Source of the DNA: Seiridium cupressi
Taxonomy: Eukaryota > Ascomycota > Sordariomycetes > Amphisphaeriales > Sporocadaceae
Reading direction: 5' to 3'
Assembly (NCBI GenBank): GCA_036674765.1
Contig: JARVKI010000027.1
Coordinates: 248,001 to 312,000, forward strand
Length of the DNA: 64,000 nt
The notes below the pieces were generated by a model, which saw only the letters and a program-made list of their open reading frames with translations, was not told the origin of the DNA and ran no database searches. Of this stretch, positions 22,909-33,912 are shown piece by piece. Position numbers and translations under genes: made by a program. Position 1 is the first letter of the stretch; each line of letters begins with the position of its first letter.

Positions 22909-23859
22909 CTCTTTGCCGAGGAAAATTTTCAATTTTCAATCATCTTAGGGGCACACATTTTGGATCCACGACTGACCATGTTTTATGAGAGGAACAAGTG
23001 GCTTACAGTATCAAGGGGAAAGTTTTCAACATTGTTATTCATCTTGCACTGAGTAACTAACCTGATTCGTCTAATCTATTCTTGGCATCCTTGTTCATCG
23101 TTAGATGGCACCATAAAATTCGTTGGTAAGTCTCTGATCATATTCAACGTTGGTAAACCCAATCGGATTTTTGGCTTGAGGAACGCTTTCATGAGCTCCC
23201 TGATTTGATCAACATCCGATTCTTTCTCGTATTGAACACGGTTCTCAGCGGCTTTCGGTCTGATAGCTCGCCTCGACAGTGACATTGGTGTTCGTTGACA
23301 GGCAAGGTATCTGCCGGAGACACCCAGAGAGCTACAATGGCGTCTGGCCGAGGTTGGTTGGTCTTTCTTTTCTTAGGGTAGAATGAAGGCTGGTCCTCTT
23401 CTCTTCCTTTCGTGGTTCGGGGTTGGGAATGAAGCAATTTGGGTTAGCTTCTGATTGCCAAAGTGGTCAGAAGAGGATGTGTCTTCGACGTGCTCGATGC
23501 GGTCCTTTCCAAACTTCATTTGGCGGACATGGCGTCTCCCAGCATACAAGGCCAGTGAAGTACATCTCATCAGTCGACGCCTCGACTCAAAGAATCACTG
23601 ACTCGACCACTATGTACATCCTGGAATCATCTTCCCAGGCTATTATATATCGTGCTCAGTCTTCAAGGCCTATTTTCAAACTGCTTCGAAGCCAGAAGCG
23701 GAGTCGTCGCCATAGGCTGTAAGGGTGGTGATCTACAATGTTGAATCTTCCTCAGCGCCCTCTATCGTAGTTCATATACAAAGGGCACAGACCAGCTGGT
23801 CTATACGCAGTTCTTCCAGAACACCAGACTATATGGTCTGTGCGGGAAACCCAGTCATA
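22909..23859. other. Intergenic region after the tRNA gene
   Basis: Some minus-strand frames (23076-23285, 23189-23437, 23373-23570) have balanced amino-acid make-up and could be exons of a decayed gene, but they overlap in different frames and I cannot link them with splice sites. No family was recognised. Confidence 0.3.
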
Positions 23860-26473
23860 TGACCGTGGCGTGAACCTTGGTCATTATTGTCTGCGTTCGT
23901 AATCCTGATACGCAGTATCTAAAGCATAACCGACAATCAATAATTATCACGGACCTTGAAAACTTTTAGTTACGAGGACGAAACGGTTACGAAAAGACAC
24001 AACAGCTTACCGTCTTGAGTATTGGCGAGCCTTCTTGGAAGCTTTCTTCCAGCGGTAGGGATGGTCGGTTTTGTTTGGCATATGACACGAAACTCCTCTA
24101 GAGTGCAGCGGCGACGGATTCCATGTGCAGTAGGTGCCTATCTAGTTAGCCGCGACCCGGACACGGACACGGCCTAGCAATGAACTCACTCTGACGACGG
24201 GATTGTTGCTATTAAGAGTCGTCTCACAGCTCCCCTTCAAAGTCTCAAGTTGAGAGCGGCTGATATGCCGAATTATCTGCTGCTGGGTTCTACCCATCGA
24301 CATGCTTGCATCTCCATCATGAGATATTGAGTGCGCCACATGACATTGGGCATTCATCAGGATCAGTATGATGGCAGCTCGCTCGTGTTACCGCAGTTCT
24401 TGCATGGTCGCCAGCAGCTGACGTTCCTACACGTCGAGCGGCGGCCTGATTAGACCCAGTGAGATTCGCGTGGCCTATTTGCGTGGTGAGGTCGGTGGTA
24501 CTGTGTCCTGAACTTCGCCCCTCAGGAGCCAAAGGCTGACACGTTCCGTTATGTGTGGAGTGCAGTGGAGTGTCTGTCGAGCCAATAACCACAGGGTGCG
24601 ATGGTACGACACGGTCGAGGAGGCGAAGAAGCTTGGTTGTCTCCATAACTTCACGAATCATCTCGTTGTGCTCGGCGAAGGAGACAGCCTATCTTGGTGG
24701 CTGACGTTCGTCTGAGAATGAAGACTCAAATTGGAGGTAGTCATGGTGAATCATGTCGTGGTCAATGGTCTGTAGACTAGCTGCGTTCCTGCCTTGAGTG
24801 TTTTATCATTATTCAAGGAATTGGTTTGGTTGACGGCATATACTTGAAATTAGATACCCGAGTCTCTGAATTGTAGACATGCTTGCCTTACATGCAATAT
24901 TGGATCATCGGAGTCGAGAAGGAGAAAACGTATGTTCTCTTGATGAAATAGTATCACATTTGCCATTCTGGTCCAGTACGGATACACTGCTGGCAGGGTG
25001 TGGCGGTGCAGCAAACTTTGTCGGTGTCGACCCTGAATAGGGCCTTGTTAGTACTGGATGCAGATTGGCGAAGGGACGGCGAAGTCTTACAGAAGTACAG
25101 CTCGATAGGAGCACTGCTTGGTGATACAGATGCCGCCACGGAGATGAGTTGACATCCGATGCCATGACGCTGTGGAGGACTAGCTCAATTTTTCGCCAAC
25201 TCTTTTCGACTATTCTCACCCGACAGCCGGTACGCTTGTGTATTACCCTGCCTTGGTGGTATTGAGACGGGTGGGTTATGGTGACTGGATCTGGTGGTAA
25301 TGGTCGGGAGGTTCTTGAAGACTGTTCCGGAAGACTGTTCCCCTTGTTTGGCGATGCCGTCAACTGACCCTCATGCTTTCTGATCGCCAGATATCGGTTT
25401 GCTGGATAGGTCGTGATTCCGGAACGGGCCAGTCTCTCTACGTTCAACCTTGCGGAGGCGGCGGATGCCTACGTGGATCTCTTGGTGGTAGCCGGGGATG
25501 ACCAGGTTGATCAGCTTGGAGGCTATCGAAAGATTACACTGTACCCAATCAGAGTCATCGACAGTGCAGAAGCCCAGAGAGTCGGAAATGGAAGTATGAA
25601 GAGCCACCTTCAGTTCTACTGCCAAAGTCCTTTGGAACAGTGGTTCTATTCTGCTCAGCAGTCGCCGCTTCCATGGTAGCCATACTTCCAATCTCATCAT
25701 CGTCCGAAGCATTGACAGGCCACTGGGAGCCCGAGTTACTTCGACTCGTGCAACTCGGCCTTGGCCCGGTCACTTGTTTGTCGAACACTAAAGGTCAGCT
25801 GTGAAAAGGGAGAGGATGGCTTCAAGCTTACCTGTCGGTTGCGTGGTCTCGGACTCGTACTCCCGCCGTCTAGACCGCCAGAGGGTTTGGTGTTGGCACA
25901 GGTAGGGAAGAACGCGTTTTGTGCTCTTCTTTCCCGCCAGCCCTAGGCACCTGATACTGCAGTTTTCATGGAACTCGTCTACCGTCAAGCCGTAACTCAT
26001 GGCAGTATCACCGATCCAGTTGTACAACTGCTCTTTAGCGTTTGCGAGTTTCAGCTCGGGGTTGGTATTAACATTCTAGGTGTATCGGGCTCGAGCTAGG
26101 TATAGTAGACCAAATCTGTCTGCCGACGCTCGGAAAGCTATAGTTCGGTGAACATGTTGACTGGATATAGTAATTTTCTTTGTCGTTGTGACATGAAGAA
26201 AGATGAGGCGACGAAATGTTATGGTCATCTCTGGAGTTGGCCAGGGCGCAGCATTGTCATGGCAGCATCATCCTTGCGATTGTCTGGTCGTGGATATTCT
26301 TCTACGGCTGCAATGCCACAGTAGGTAAAGGTTCAATAGAAACGCTCGGATAAGAAGTTTCAGGTCAAGTTACTGATGCGCGGGGGCCAAGCGTCTCAGG
26401 CGGCTGGCTGACCGCTTTCTGTCTCGCTTTCATCGATGCCCTCCAGCGAAGTGGCCGCCCATTCAAGATGCAT
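23860..26473 (-). other. Unresolved spliced locus: orphan gene, non-coding RNA or decayed gene
   Basis: No single frame dominates, yet several minus-strand intron signatures are good. The best runs from 25090 to 25033: GTAAGA donor, perfect TACTAAC branch, TTCAG acceptor, 58 bases. Others are 24010-23919 (GTAAGC...TTTAG) and 24189-24142 (GTGAGT...CTAG), the latter with its branch very near the AG. Joined in phase, the last two give a stop-free Lys/Arg-rich piece containing HMPNKTDHPYRWKKASKKAR. Upstream, a frame at about 26075-25830 includes ELKLANAKEQLYNWIGDTA and runs to a GTAAGC donor after ETTQPT. Other joins meet stops, for example an in-frame TAG in the 24.7-kb exon candidate. I recognise no domain. 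It could be a lineage-specific gene, a spliced lncRNA, or a gene broken by point mutations. Confidence 0.3.
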
Positions 26474-26968
26474 AAGATAAGTAGTTGACTTGGTGTAGTA
26501 GGGACACAAGATAAGAGACTGGATTAACCAATGAAAAGGGTCTTTGAACAAATGGTAGATTCGGAGAGCAAAGATATAACTGTAAAAATATGGTGTACGG
26601 AGACCGTATGACACCAAGGTCGTGAAGGGGAAATTTGTCTCGATTCTGACTCATCTGAGCTCGTTGCAAACAACATTTGTGGTTGCAAAACAGAGTGGGG
26701 TAAATATTGCACGTGGTCAATATTTGGTAAAGCCTAGTCATGGTTGCTCGGATTGGTGCCTAAGATTGCATAACGATGGTACAAACATTTTTCTGTAGCG
26801 CTGACGTGGACGTGGGAGCAAACGGACTGACATCTGGAGTCACAATTCACCTATTGCACGACGATTACGATGCCAGAGTCATGATTCATACCGAGCACAA
26901 TGGAAACAAGAATAGAATACTGAGTATCAATAGTCCATTGTAATTATGCTTCATAGCTTCATGGTCTT

Positions 26969-29900
26969 TCAATGATAGCTCAGATCTGGATTCGCCCTGA
27001 AGTTACATCTACACCGACATTCCGGTACTGGGCACTCAACATGCCTTGCAAACCACTGCCTCGCATGATCCAGATGAGTCACATGTTCACACTTCAAACA
27101 AAATGTTGGAAATTTCGTTGCCGCCCGTTTGTCCTGGTCTGCGCCAGGTTTGTCGCTCCTCGGGATACCCACAACTTCGAGGCAAACCACACAGCGGGGC
27201 AAATGCCGCCCACAGTTTGGACAGCTCACACCCGCGTTGACATTCGCCGGCATCAGTGGGTTTCTGGGGGTCGCTGCACCAGAGTGACTGGATGTGCCCA
27301 TCTTTGAGAGCTCATACTCAGCATCGCAGAAGACACAGCGGAGTGCGATCTGGCGAGAAGGGGGCTTCACAGTGGGCACACCATCGCGTTTGCTCCGTTT
27401 CGTGCTCTCAACCTCGAATTTGGTGCGCTGGTAGAAGGCCTTGTGTCGCTGGAGGTAGGCCCTGTACGCATTGCGCCAGACGTGGCAGCGGTAGTCATCG
27501 ATGTAGCGCGGAACGCAGATGGACATGACAAGTGTGGCTGTTTGGACATCGTAGAACTTCTCGACATAGGTAGCCAAAATATCGACTAGCTTGTCTGTTA
27601 TGCCGGTGAGAACGATGCCCTCAATGTCGCCGGTGTGGATGGATTTCGTGACTATTTTGTCGAGCCACTTGGAGAGTTTGTCGTCGTCAAAGTATCTCAG
27701 GGCTACGTACGTGCGCTCCCTCAGGGGAAGAGACTCCTGATTCGCAATCGTTTCCCAGTCGCTGGTGGCAATCAATGATGATATTGCGCGTAGATATGGG
27801 TCTGTCTTGGAGGCAACCGCGTCGTCAAAGTCTAGTTGTTCTCTGGCGAGACCTGGGTCTCGTCCGATCAGCTGGAGCGCAAGCGACACGAACAACAGCT
27901 CTGGGTGCTCGGTACTGGCTTTCTTGAGAAGCTGGATTGCTTGGTCCGTGTCGCCATCGAATAGAGCATGAGCGGTAGCCATCGTGTGCCATGACGAAGT
28001 GCGCTCTGCCAGTGGCGTCTTGTGGTAGTCTTCCAAGTTCATCTGATGAGATCTACCCCAGCCACAAATCCTGATACAGGTTTGCCTATGTGCGGGCCAG
28101 CTCGTCTTGGCGCCATCGTACTTGGGCTGGGACATATTGGTATTGATGGTCTGGAGACAGCGTTCCCACGTTCCTCGGTCAGGAGCTGATGTCCCCTCGG
28201 CTAGCCTAGACGTGCTTTCCTTGCCTATCATCATAAGTTAGTCCAAGTTTGCCCAACATGTATATGTGGCATACCGAGGTCGTTGGCCCATACTGTCCGA
28301 ACACCCATGTAGCTGAGGTCCATCCCCAACGCCGTCATGCCGCCCTCTGCAGCATCTTGCTCAGCGCCTACAGATGTCAGTTACACTTCAACTCTCACTG
28401 GCTGGCATAACAAACCACTAATCCAATCCCATAAATCTCTGAGCCATGGATCATCTGAGACCACATCTCTGTTGATCGCCGGATCAAGGAGATAGCGGCT
28501 ATTGGCACGAAGTAACAGGATGTGATCTAGCATTATCTGGGCTTCTTTGGGAAGGCCGCGGGGATCAATGTTCTGAGACAGAAGTTTTTCATGTAGCTGA
28601 CGGTTGGAAGGAGGTTCTGTCCGCGACGTCGACAGGTCGTCCATGCTTTGAGTCAACTCTTCGAGGCTTCCCAGCTGGCTCACGTCGCTACCGGATTTGG
28701 CCTTCTTAATGCTTGTCCGTGAAAACCCACGCAATCCTTGCAGTTTCTGGGCTGTCGAGAGTCCTTGCGAGAAGAACTCGGGTAATTGACCACTACTTGT
28801 CATGACGTCCTCCGTGTAGTCATGTGGAAATGCATGATGTGGCTGAAGCGCCTTTTGTATCAGGCCTTCGATATCGGGTTTTGGTTCTCCAAATATTGGT
28901 ACTTCTGCCAGAGCTTGCTGGACAGACATTGGTCCGAGCATGTTAGAAGTCTGATATTGTTCGAATTCCATGAGACTGTGATAGCTAGTGCCCTCTAATC
29001 CATAATTAGTTTCTAATTGCATAGCCTGATTAGGAGCAAGACAAACCTTGCAGCCCACGGTAAGGCGCCTGCCATGGAACCAGCTTGTAGATGTGGTCTG
29101 TTGTATGGTGTGGCACTTCAAGAATGCCAAATGCTCCACTATGGCGGAGAACGAGCGCTCGTGGCGTGAGTGCCGGTGACTCTAGGTTGACCCAATCGAA
29201 AGACACAATTCGATCATTTCTTTTATCTTGAGTAGAGTCTTTGAGGTCGAGCTCGTGAGATCTTCGCGCTTGCAAGAGCTCGGGACTACCCTCAAATTCT
29301 ACTTCTTGGCTTGTGAACTCCTTCTGCGTGTCGATCACTCTAAGTTGTCCGGTGCGTGAAAGCACCGCCAGTAAGCCCCGGCGGTCTCGGCAGAACCTCA
29401 GAGACCGAATCAACGAATTTCTTTCCTCGGTGTATTCAAGATCCATGTCGATTGCCTTGTCTATCTTCAAGGCAGCGCCCCAAGGTAGGTTGTCTTTGTC
29501 AACCGCATCAAGATAGGCCTGTGACGACGACGGGCGCGACGTGGCCCGCCTATCCCATATTGCCACGCCGGGGTGATCTAATGCCGAGGAGGCGAAATAG
29601 TTTTGGTCGGCATAGTCAATTGAAATGTTGTTGTTCATTCTTGTCTGATAGTTGACCACAGAGCCATGAGGGTCTTGTTCATAGAGTCAGCAAATCAAGG
29701 CGGCGAGGTGGATTCTAGGCATAGCTACCTCGAAGATCGTAGATCCGAATTCCTTGGTTCTTGATGCCTACAGCGAGGGTCTGTGGGTTGTCTTCGAAAA
29801 ACTTAACACTTGAGACAGACACACTGGGCTCGAGGCGCTGAACGGGTTCAAGGAGGACCGAGTTGTCGAGTGGGAAGCCAGGGACCTCGGGATCTAGGGT

Positions 29901-30320
29901 AGAAACTCGATTAACATCCCATATGTGCAGACACTGGTCGTTTCGGACACGCTCCAGTCCGACTGCCAATAAGTTCCCTGTGTTGAAGGCTACCGCATGG
30001 CACAGGCGCGAGACTCTGAGTCTGAGGTCTATGACGGAGTTTGAGTTGTCATCAATCCTCAAAAGATTGACGACACCCTCCATGGTACCCATGGCAACAA
30101 GGCCAGGTATGGAAGGCGACCAGTCATAGGTCGTGAGACCGAAAGGGTACTCCTCATGCTTGGAAAGCTTCTTGTAATTAAACCGACTGTTGTGAGCATA
30201 GCCAGTTGGCTCATAAGCCTGCACAAACCGCTGCTGAAGGTTGACATGTATAAAAGTGTTGTGCGCAGGGTTGGGAGACCATTTGATCAGCCCAGGTTCG
30301 GGGCGCTCAGGTCGGTCCAT
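26969..30320 (-). CDS. sea4: SEA complex subunit Sea4 (Mios homologue, GATOR2 branch)
   Basis: Five exons: 30320-29729, 29673-29047, 28994-28416, 28367-28275, 28224-26969. The four introns are 48-55 bases and all joins are in phase, giving 1048 residues, close to yeast Sea4. Residues 1-400 are WD40 repeats (QCLHIWDVNR, GIRIYDLRD, GVAIWDRR); an alpha-helical middle follows. The C-terminal 110 residues form the zinc-binding RING/zinc-ribbon: CVFC, CPNCGRHLPRCVVC, FCLKCEHVTHLDHARQW, CPVPECRCRC. Sea4/Mios belongs to the GATOR2-like part of the vacuolar SEA complex, which relays amino-acid supply to TORC1 and helps autophagy. It shares a promoter gap of 567 bases with divergent efg1. The start is the first ATG (MDRPERPEPGLIKWSPN), as in family members. 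Confidence 0.93.
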
Positions 30321-30887
30321 GGTCTTGAGCTATAAATGCACAAGGATTTGATCGTGATCTTATAAAGAAGGCAAACGGGACTCTACCTTGACCGCGGATT
30401 ATCCGCAAAATGTGAGCCACGCGGTAAGCTCAGGACACAGCGCGGTCAACGATGGTGAAGTTGTGACCGGACGTGCCAAAGCGTATATATGCACGGAGAA
30501 TAGTTATCGTCGAAGGTGCCCGTCCTTTTAGATCATCCATTCCGAAAGGCAATTCTTCCGTTTGGAAATGACATGCTGGACAGCAAGACAGGACAATTGA
30601 TCTGTGCACAGTACATGTAATTGACTTGTAGAGTTGCAGTTGCGCTTCATGTGCCGAGTGCCTGTATTCCGTCGTTTGCGCCGTCAGCTGCCAGCCATGT
30701 GCCAGGTGCTCGGCGGGAAGCGAATTGGCATTGTTATCAACTTATCGGCGCCCCGCAGCTCCATCTTTTTTTCTTGAGTAGCCTTCCACTCTGGATTTGA
30801 ATATCTTCGGACGCAGATCGTTTTTCTCAGTACAGGACTGACCGCCAAACTTGCGCCGCATCTCGAACCGCATACCTGCAAGCAACA
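30321..30887. promoter_or_regulatory. Divergent promoter region of sea4 and efg1
   Basis: 567 bases between two start codons facing apart, so both promoters must lie here. It includes TATAAA-like sequence near 30360 and a near-perfect palindrome at 30394-30406. Confidence 0.7.
30394..30406. promoter_or_regulatory. CGG-N5-CCG palindrome, possible Zn2Cys6 factor site
   Basis: GCGGATTATCCGC is a 13-base palindrome with one central base. Read as CGG-N5-CCG it matches the inverted-triplet format bound by Gal4-type Zn(II)2Cys6 dimers. It lies 74 bases upstream of the sea4 start codon. Binding is inferred from form only. Confidence 0.35.
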
Positions 30888-31828
30888 ATGAGTCACACCA
30901 AGAGATCCTTCTCAGACTTCAAGGCCGAGTCTTCTGAAGATGGCCAATCCGAATTTCACGATCAAGCTGCCGGCTCAAATGCGCCCAAGCGACAAAAGAG
31001 CAAGCAGGGCCAGAAGGCCCCAGCACCACCGAAAAACCTGAATGAAACGAAGAAGCGAGCCAGGAATATCGAGCGCCGCTTTCGCGTGGCTGAGAACCTT
31101 CCCGCAGACAAGAGGATCGAACTTGAGCGAGAGCTAGCCCACTTGAAACAGAAGATTGCCGATGCGGAAGATGAGAAGAAGACGAAGAAGATGATATCCA
31201 AATATCACATGGTTCGCTTTTTTGGTATGCCCGGACCACTACCAAAATCTCTGAGCACCCTACTGACGCTCAACCAGAAACAAAGAAGGCCAACCGATTG
31301 GCCAAGCAGATCGAGAAACAGATCGAGGAAACAGGAGACAAGGGTGAAATCAAGAAGTTGAAGCAAGACCTGCATGTCGCTCAAATAGACAGTCTCTACG
31401 CTAAATTCTTTCCCTACCGCGAACGATACATCAGTCTGTACACGACAGCATCAGGCGAGCAGAAGACGGAGGACGACGAGAAACCCGAGACCTCAAGCTC
31501 TGCCGCAAAAGCTTTGAGAGCAGAGAGACCAAAGTTGTGGAATACCATTGAAAAGGCATCAAAGAAGGGCATTCCAGCGCTTATGGAGATTAGGGACAGA
31601 AGGCTGGGCAATGATTCTCGAAGCAAGCCACCGAAGGAGCGTCCTTCGAAGCACTCTTTTGCGGCAAAGGCACAAATCATGAAGGCCAAGAATCCGCTCG
31701 TTTCGGGTCCAAGAACGACCAAGCCCGGTGAAGGGAGAATGGAGCTCAAGAACCCGCGGGCATCGAAATCAAAAGTGGAGGACAGTGACGACGATAGCGA
31801 CGGTGGGTTCTTTGAGACTGCCGATTAG
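30888..31828 (+). CDS. efg1: rRNA-processing protein Efg1
   Basis: Exons 30888-31224 and 31278-31828 (intron of 53 bases) give 295 residues. The join restores the conserved core KYHMVRFFETKKANRLAKQ. The Efg1 family domain covers about residues 45-180: LNETKKRARNIERRF, ENLPADKRIELERELAHLK and YHMVRFF, mostly charged coiled coil. The C-terminus is Lys-rich then acidic (EDSDDDSDGGFF). Efg1 is a nucleolar factor of the small-subunit processome needed for early 18S rRNA maturation. Start at the first ATG, MSHTKRSFSDF. It is transcribed away from sea4. Confidence 0.93.
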
Positions 31829-32354
31829 TGAACGTGACTGTAGTCTTGGCGATTGTGCAGTATTGATACCCATAGATGAGATAGAATGCCGACCAAGCCA
31901 TATGATTAGTTTTAAAATGGAATGTATCCAACTAAGAGGACTCATTGACCGGTCATATTTGGCGCTAAGCCAACTATAAACGATATTTGCTTCAGCTTCT
32001 AGTTAGATCCATATGTGTTATTTGTTCAGTCGTCCCTCTGTTGGCCATCTCCGTAAACTCATGGCGAGTAAGTGGGGCTCTGAACCCAAGGCTACCTGCA
32101 ACTTCACCTCTGGCTGTGAGGATCTTCGCAATTTCCCCCATTCAATATGTACTCGGCTGATGTAAACCCAATTTCACGTTAGCCTTTCTCAGCATCTATA
32201 AACTTGGAATTTGGCCTGCGCCTTACTATTGCTTTTCTAAGAGGCTGCATTTTGTTGCCCCACTTCTCCATCCGTGTTATACTCACTCACTGTTGAACTC
32301 AACATCTTAACTGAAAGCTTCCTTCAAAGGTCGCGAGCAGAGTGACTGGAAATT
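31829..32354. other. Intergenic region between efg1 and the dsRNA-binding gene
   Basis: 3' UTR of efg1 and promoter of the next gene, including CT-rich sequence just before 32340. No gene was seen. Confidence 0.5.
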
Positions 32355-33428
32355 ATGCCGATCCCACCAACTGTCTACCAGGACGTTATAGACTGGGCGC
32401 TTTCCCAGCAGCAGCACGAGGCTGCGAGTGGACAGGCGGCACCCCTCACACCTACTCAGCGGAAGGCGCTGCTCGAACTACACCAGTGCGTGAAGCCTGC
32501 GGCACCGCCACCTTCGGAACCCGAGCTTGGCGATACGGACTGGATCAGCTTATTACATCGTAAGTGAAAGTCTCGATCGACAGCATTGTTATGTGTGCGC
32601 ATGTAAGCCATGAGATGCTAACGAGAGGATCCAGGCTACAGACAAGCAAACCCCACACCATCAGGCGTGAACCTGTCCTTCACCGAGAAGCCTGCAGAGG
32701 AGGCCCTGGCACACCAGCAACGTTGGTTTGTTCACGTCTCGCTGGACGAGCATAACGAGCAGTTCCCGCTCGCCGACCCCTCCGCTCCAGGTCCTGGCGT
32801 ACCGTCCTTTGGGCGCAAGAAGGACGGCAAACAGTATGCGGCCAAGTGCGCCGTGGAGTGGCTCATGGAGCAAGGACACATGCCTACCAATGGTAAAGAT
32901 GTGAGCTTTGGTAAGCAGAAACTAACTTCGGTCGTTTTGCCGTCTTCGAAGAGACAAAAAGTCGGCGCGTTTCCGCCGCCGCCTGCAACCACGTCTTCTT
33001 CGGCTTCGGCTTCGGTGGTCGCTGCACAGCCTGTGAAGCCCGCACCAGGAGAAAGTGTGAGTGAGCCAGCTTCTGCTAGTGCCGGTCCAAAGTCAAGCGC
33101 GAAGAAAAAGTCCCCGGATCCAGACCAAGAGTGCTCAGCCGTCAAGCAAGTCTCTCAACTGTGCACGAGCCTCAATATCCAGCCGCCCAGGTACAAGGTC
33201 AACCGCGAGTCAGGAGAGTTCTGGTCGGGGTTTCCAGAGCTGGGCAGTGGTTTCGAGGGAAACGAGCTGCCGCCCAAACTCGGCCACGTTACCGATGTCT
33301 ACGGCGGAAAAGAGTCGGCCAAGGAGGCGGTTGCTGCGGAGCTCTTGAAGGAGCTGCGGAAGATAGAGGCGGAACGGATGGCCCTATTTGAGGATCTGGT
33401 GAAGGATCAGCCCCCTGTGACGTCTTGA
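32355..33428 (+). CDS. Double-stranded-RNA-binding-domain protein
   Basis: Exons 32355-32559 and 32635-33428 (intron of 75 bases with GCTAAC branch) give 332 residues. The join reads LLHRYRQANPTPSGV. A dsRNA-binding fold covers about residues 70-150, ending in the typical lysine/alanine helix KDGKQYAAKCAVEWLME. A second, weaker copy at about 225-320 ends GGKESAKEAVAAELLKEL. Between them is an Ala/Ser/Pro-rich linker with KRQK and KKK basic clusters, possible nuclear signals. There is no RNase III, deaminase or helicase part, so it is likely an accessory RNA-binding protein; a link to RNA silencing or ribosome assembly is only possible. The N-terminal 70 residues are a helical extension I do not recognise. 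Confidence 0.85.
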
Positions 33429-33912
33429 CAACGTGCTTCATCAGCGAATGCTGTGGTTCGAGACTGAATGACCGCATGAGCTTGGAACATGTAGCACGAT
33501 ACGATATGGGTGTCGTATTTTTTGGTTAGTTTCCTAGACAAGATGTATGAACTAGGAGAGAACTGAGAACGTACATTGAGAATTATGGTCTTCTATAGTT
33601 GTGAGAGCTTAGTCACTGCACTGCTACGCTTACTAGATATGAATTTGAATCGCACTCATAGATTGTAGTTGTTTTGAATTCATTGCGTATGGTGTCTCGG
33701 TACGATATCTAGATGCCCAGCCGTTGCCCGCTCGCAGTGAGTCCTACCCAATGGAAATGCCTTAAGGGACCCGAAAATATTAGCCCCATCTCGTTACGCC
33801 AAAGCACCAGTAATGACAGAACCAGCCCAGGGTGTAAACCCAACAAAATAGTTACGCCATAATGCCAACTTCACACATGTCGATCATACAACGGCGGCCT
33901 CCGAATTACAGC
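33429..33912. other. Intergenic region between convergent genes
   Basis: 3' ends of the dsRNA-binding gene and the F-box gene face each other. No gene was seen. Confidence 0.5.
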
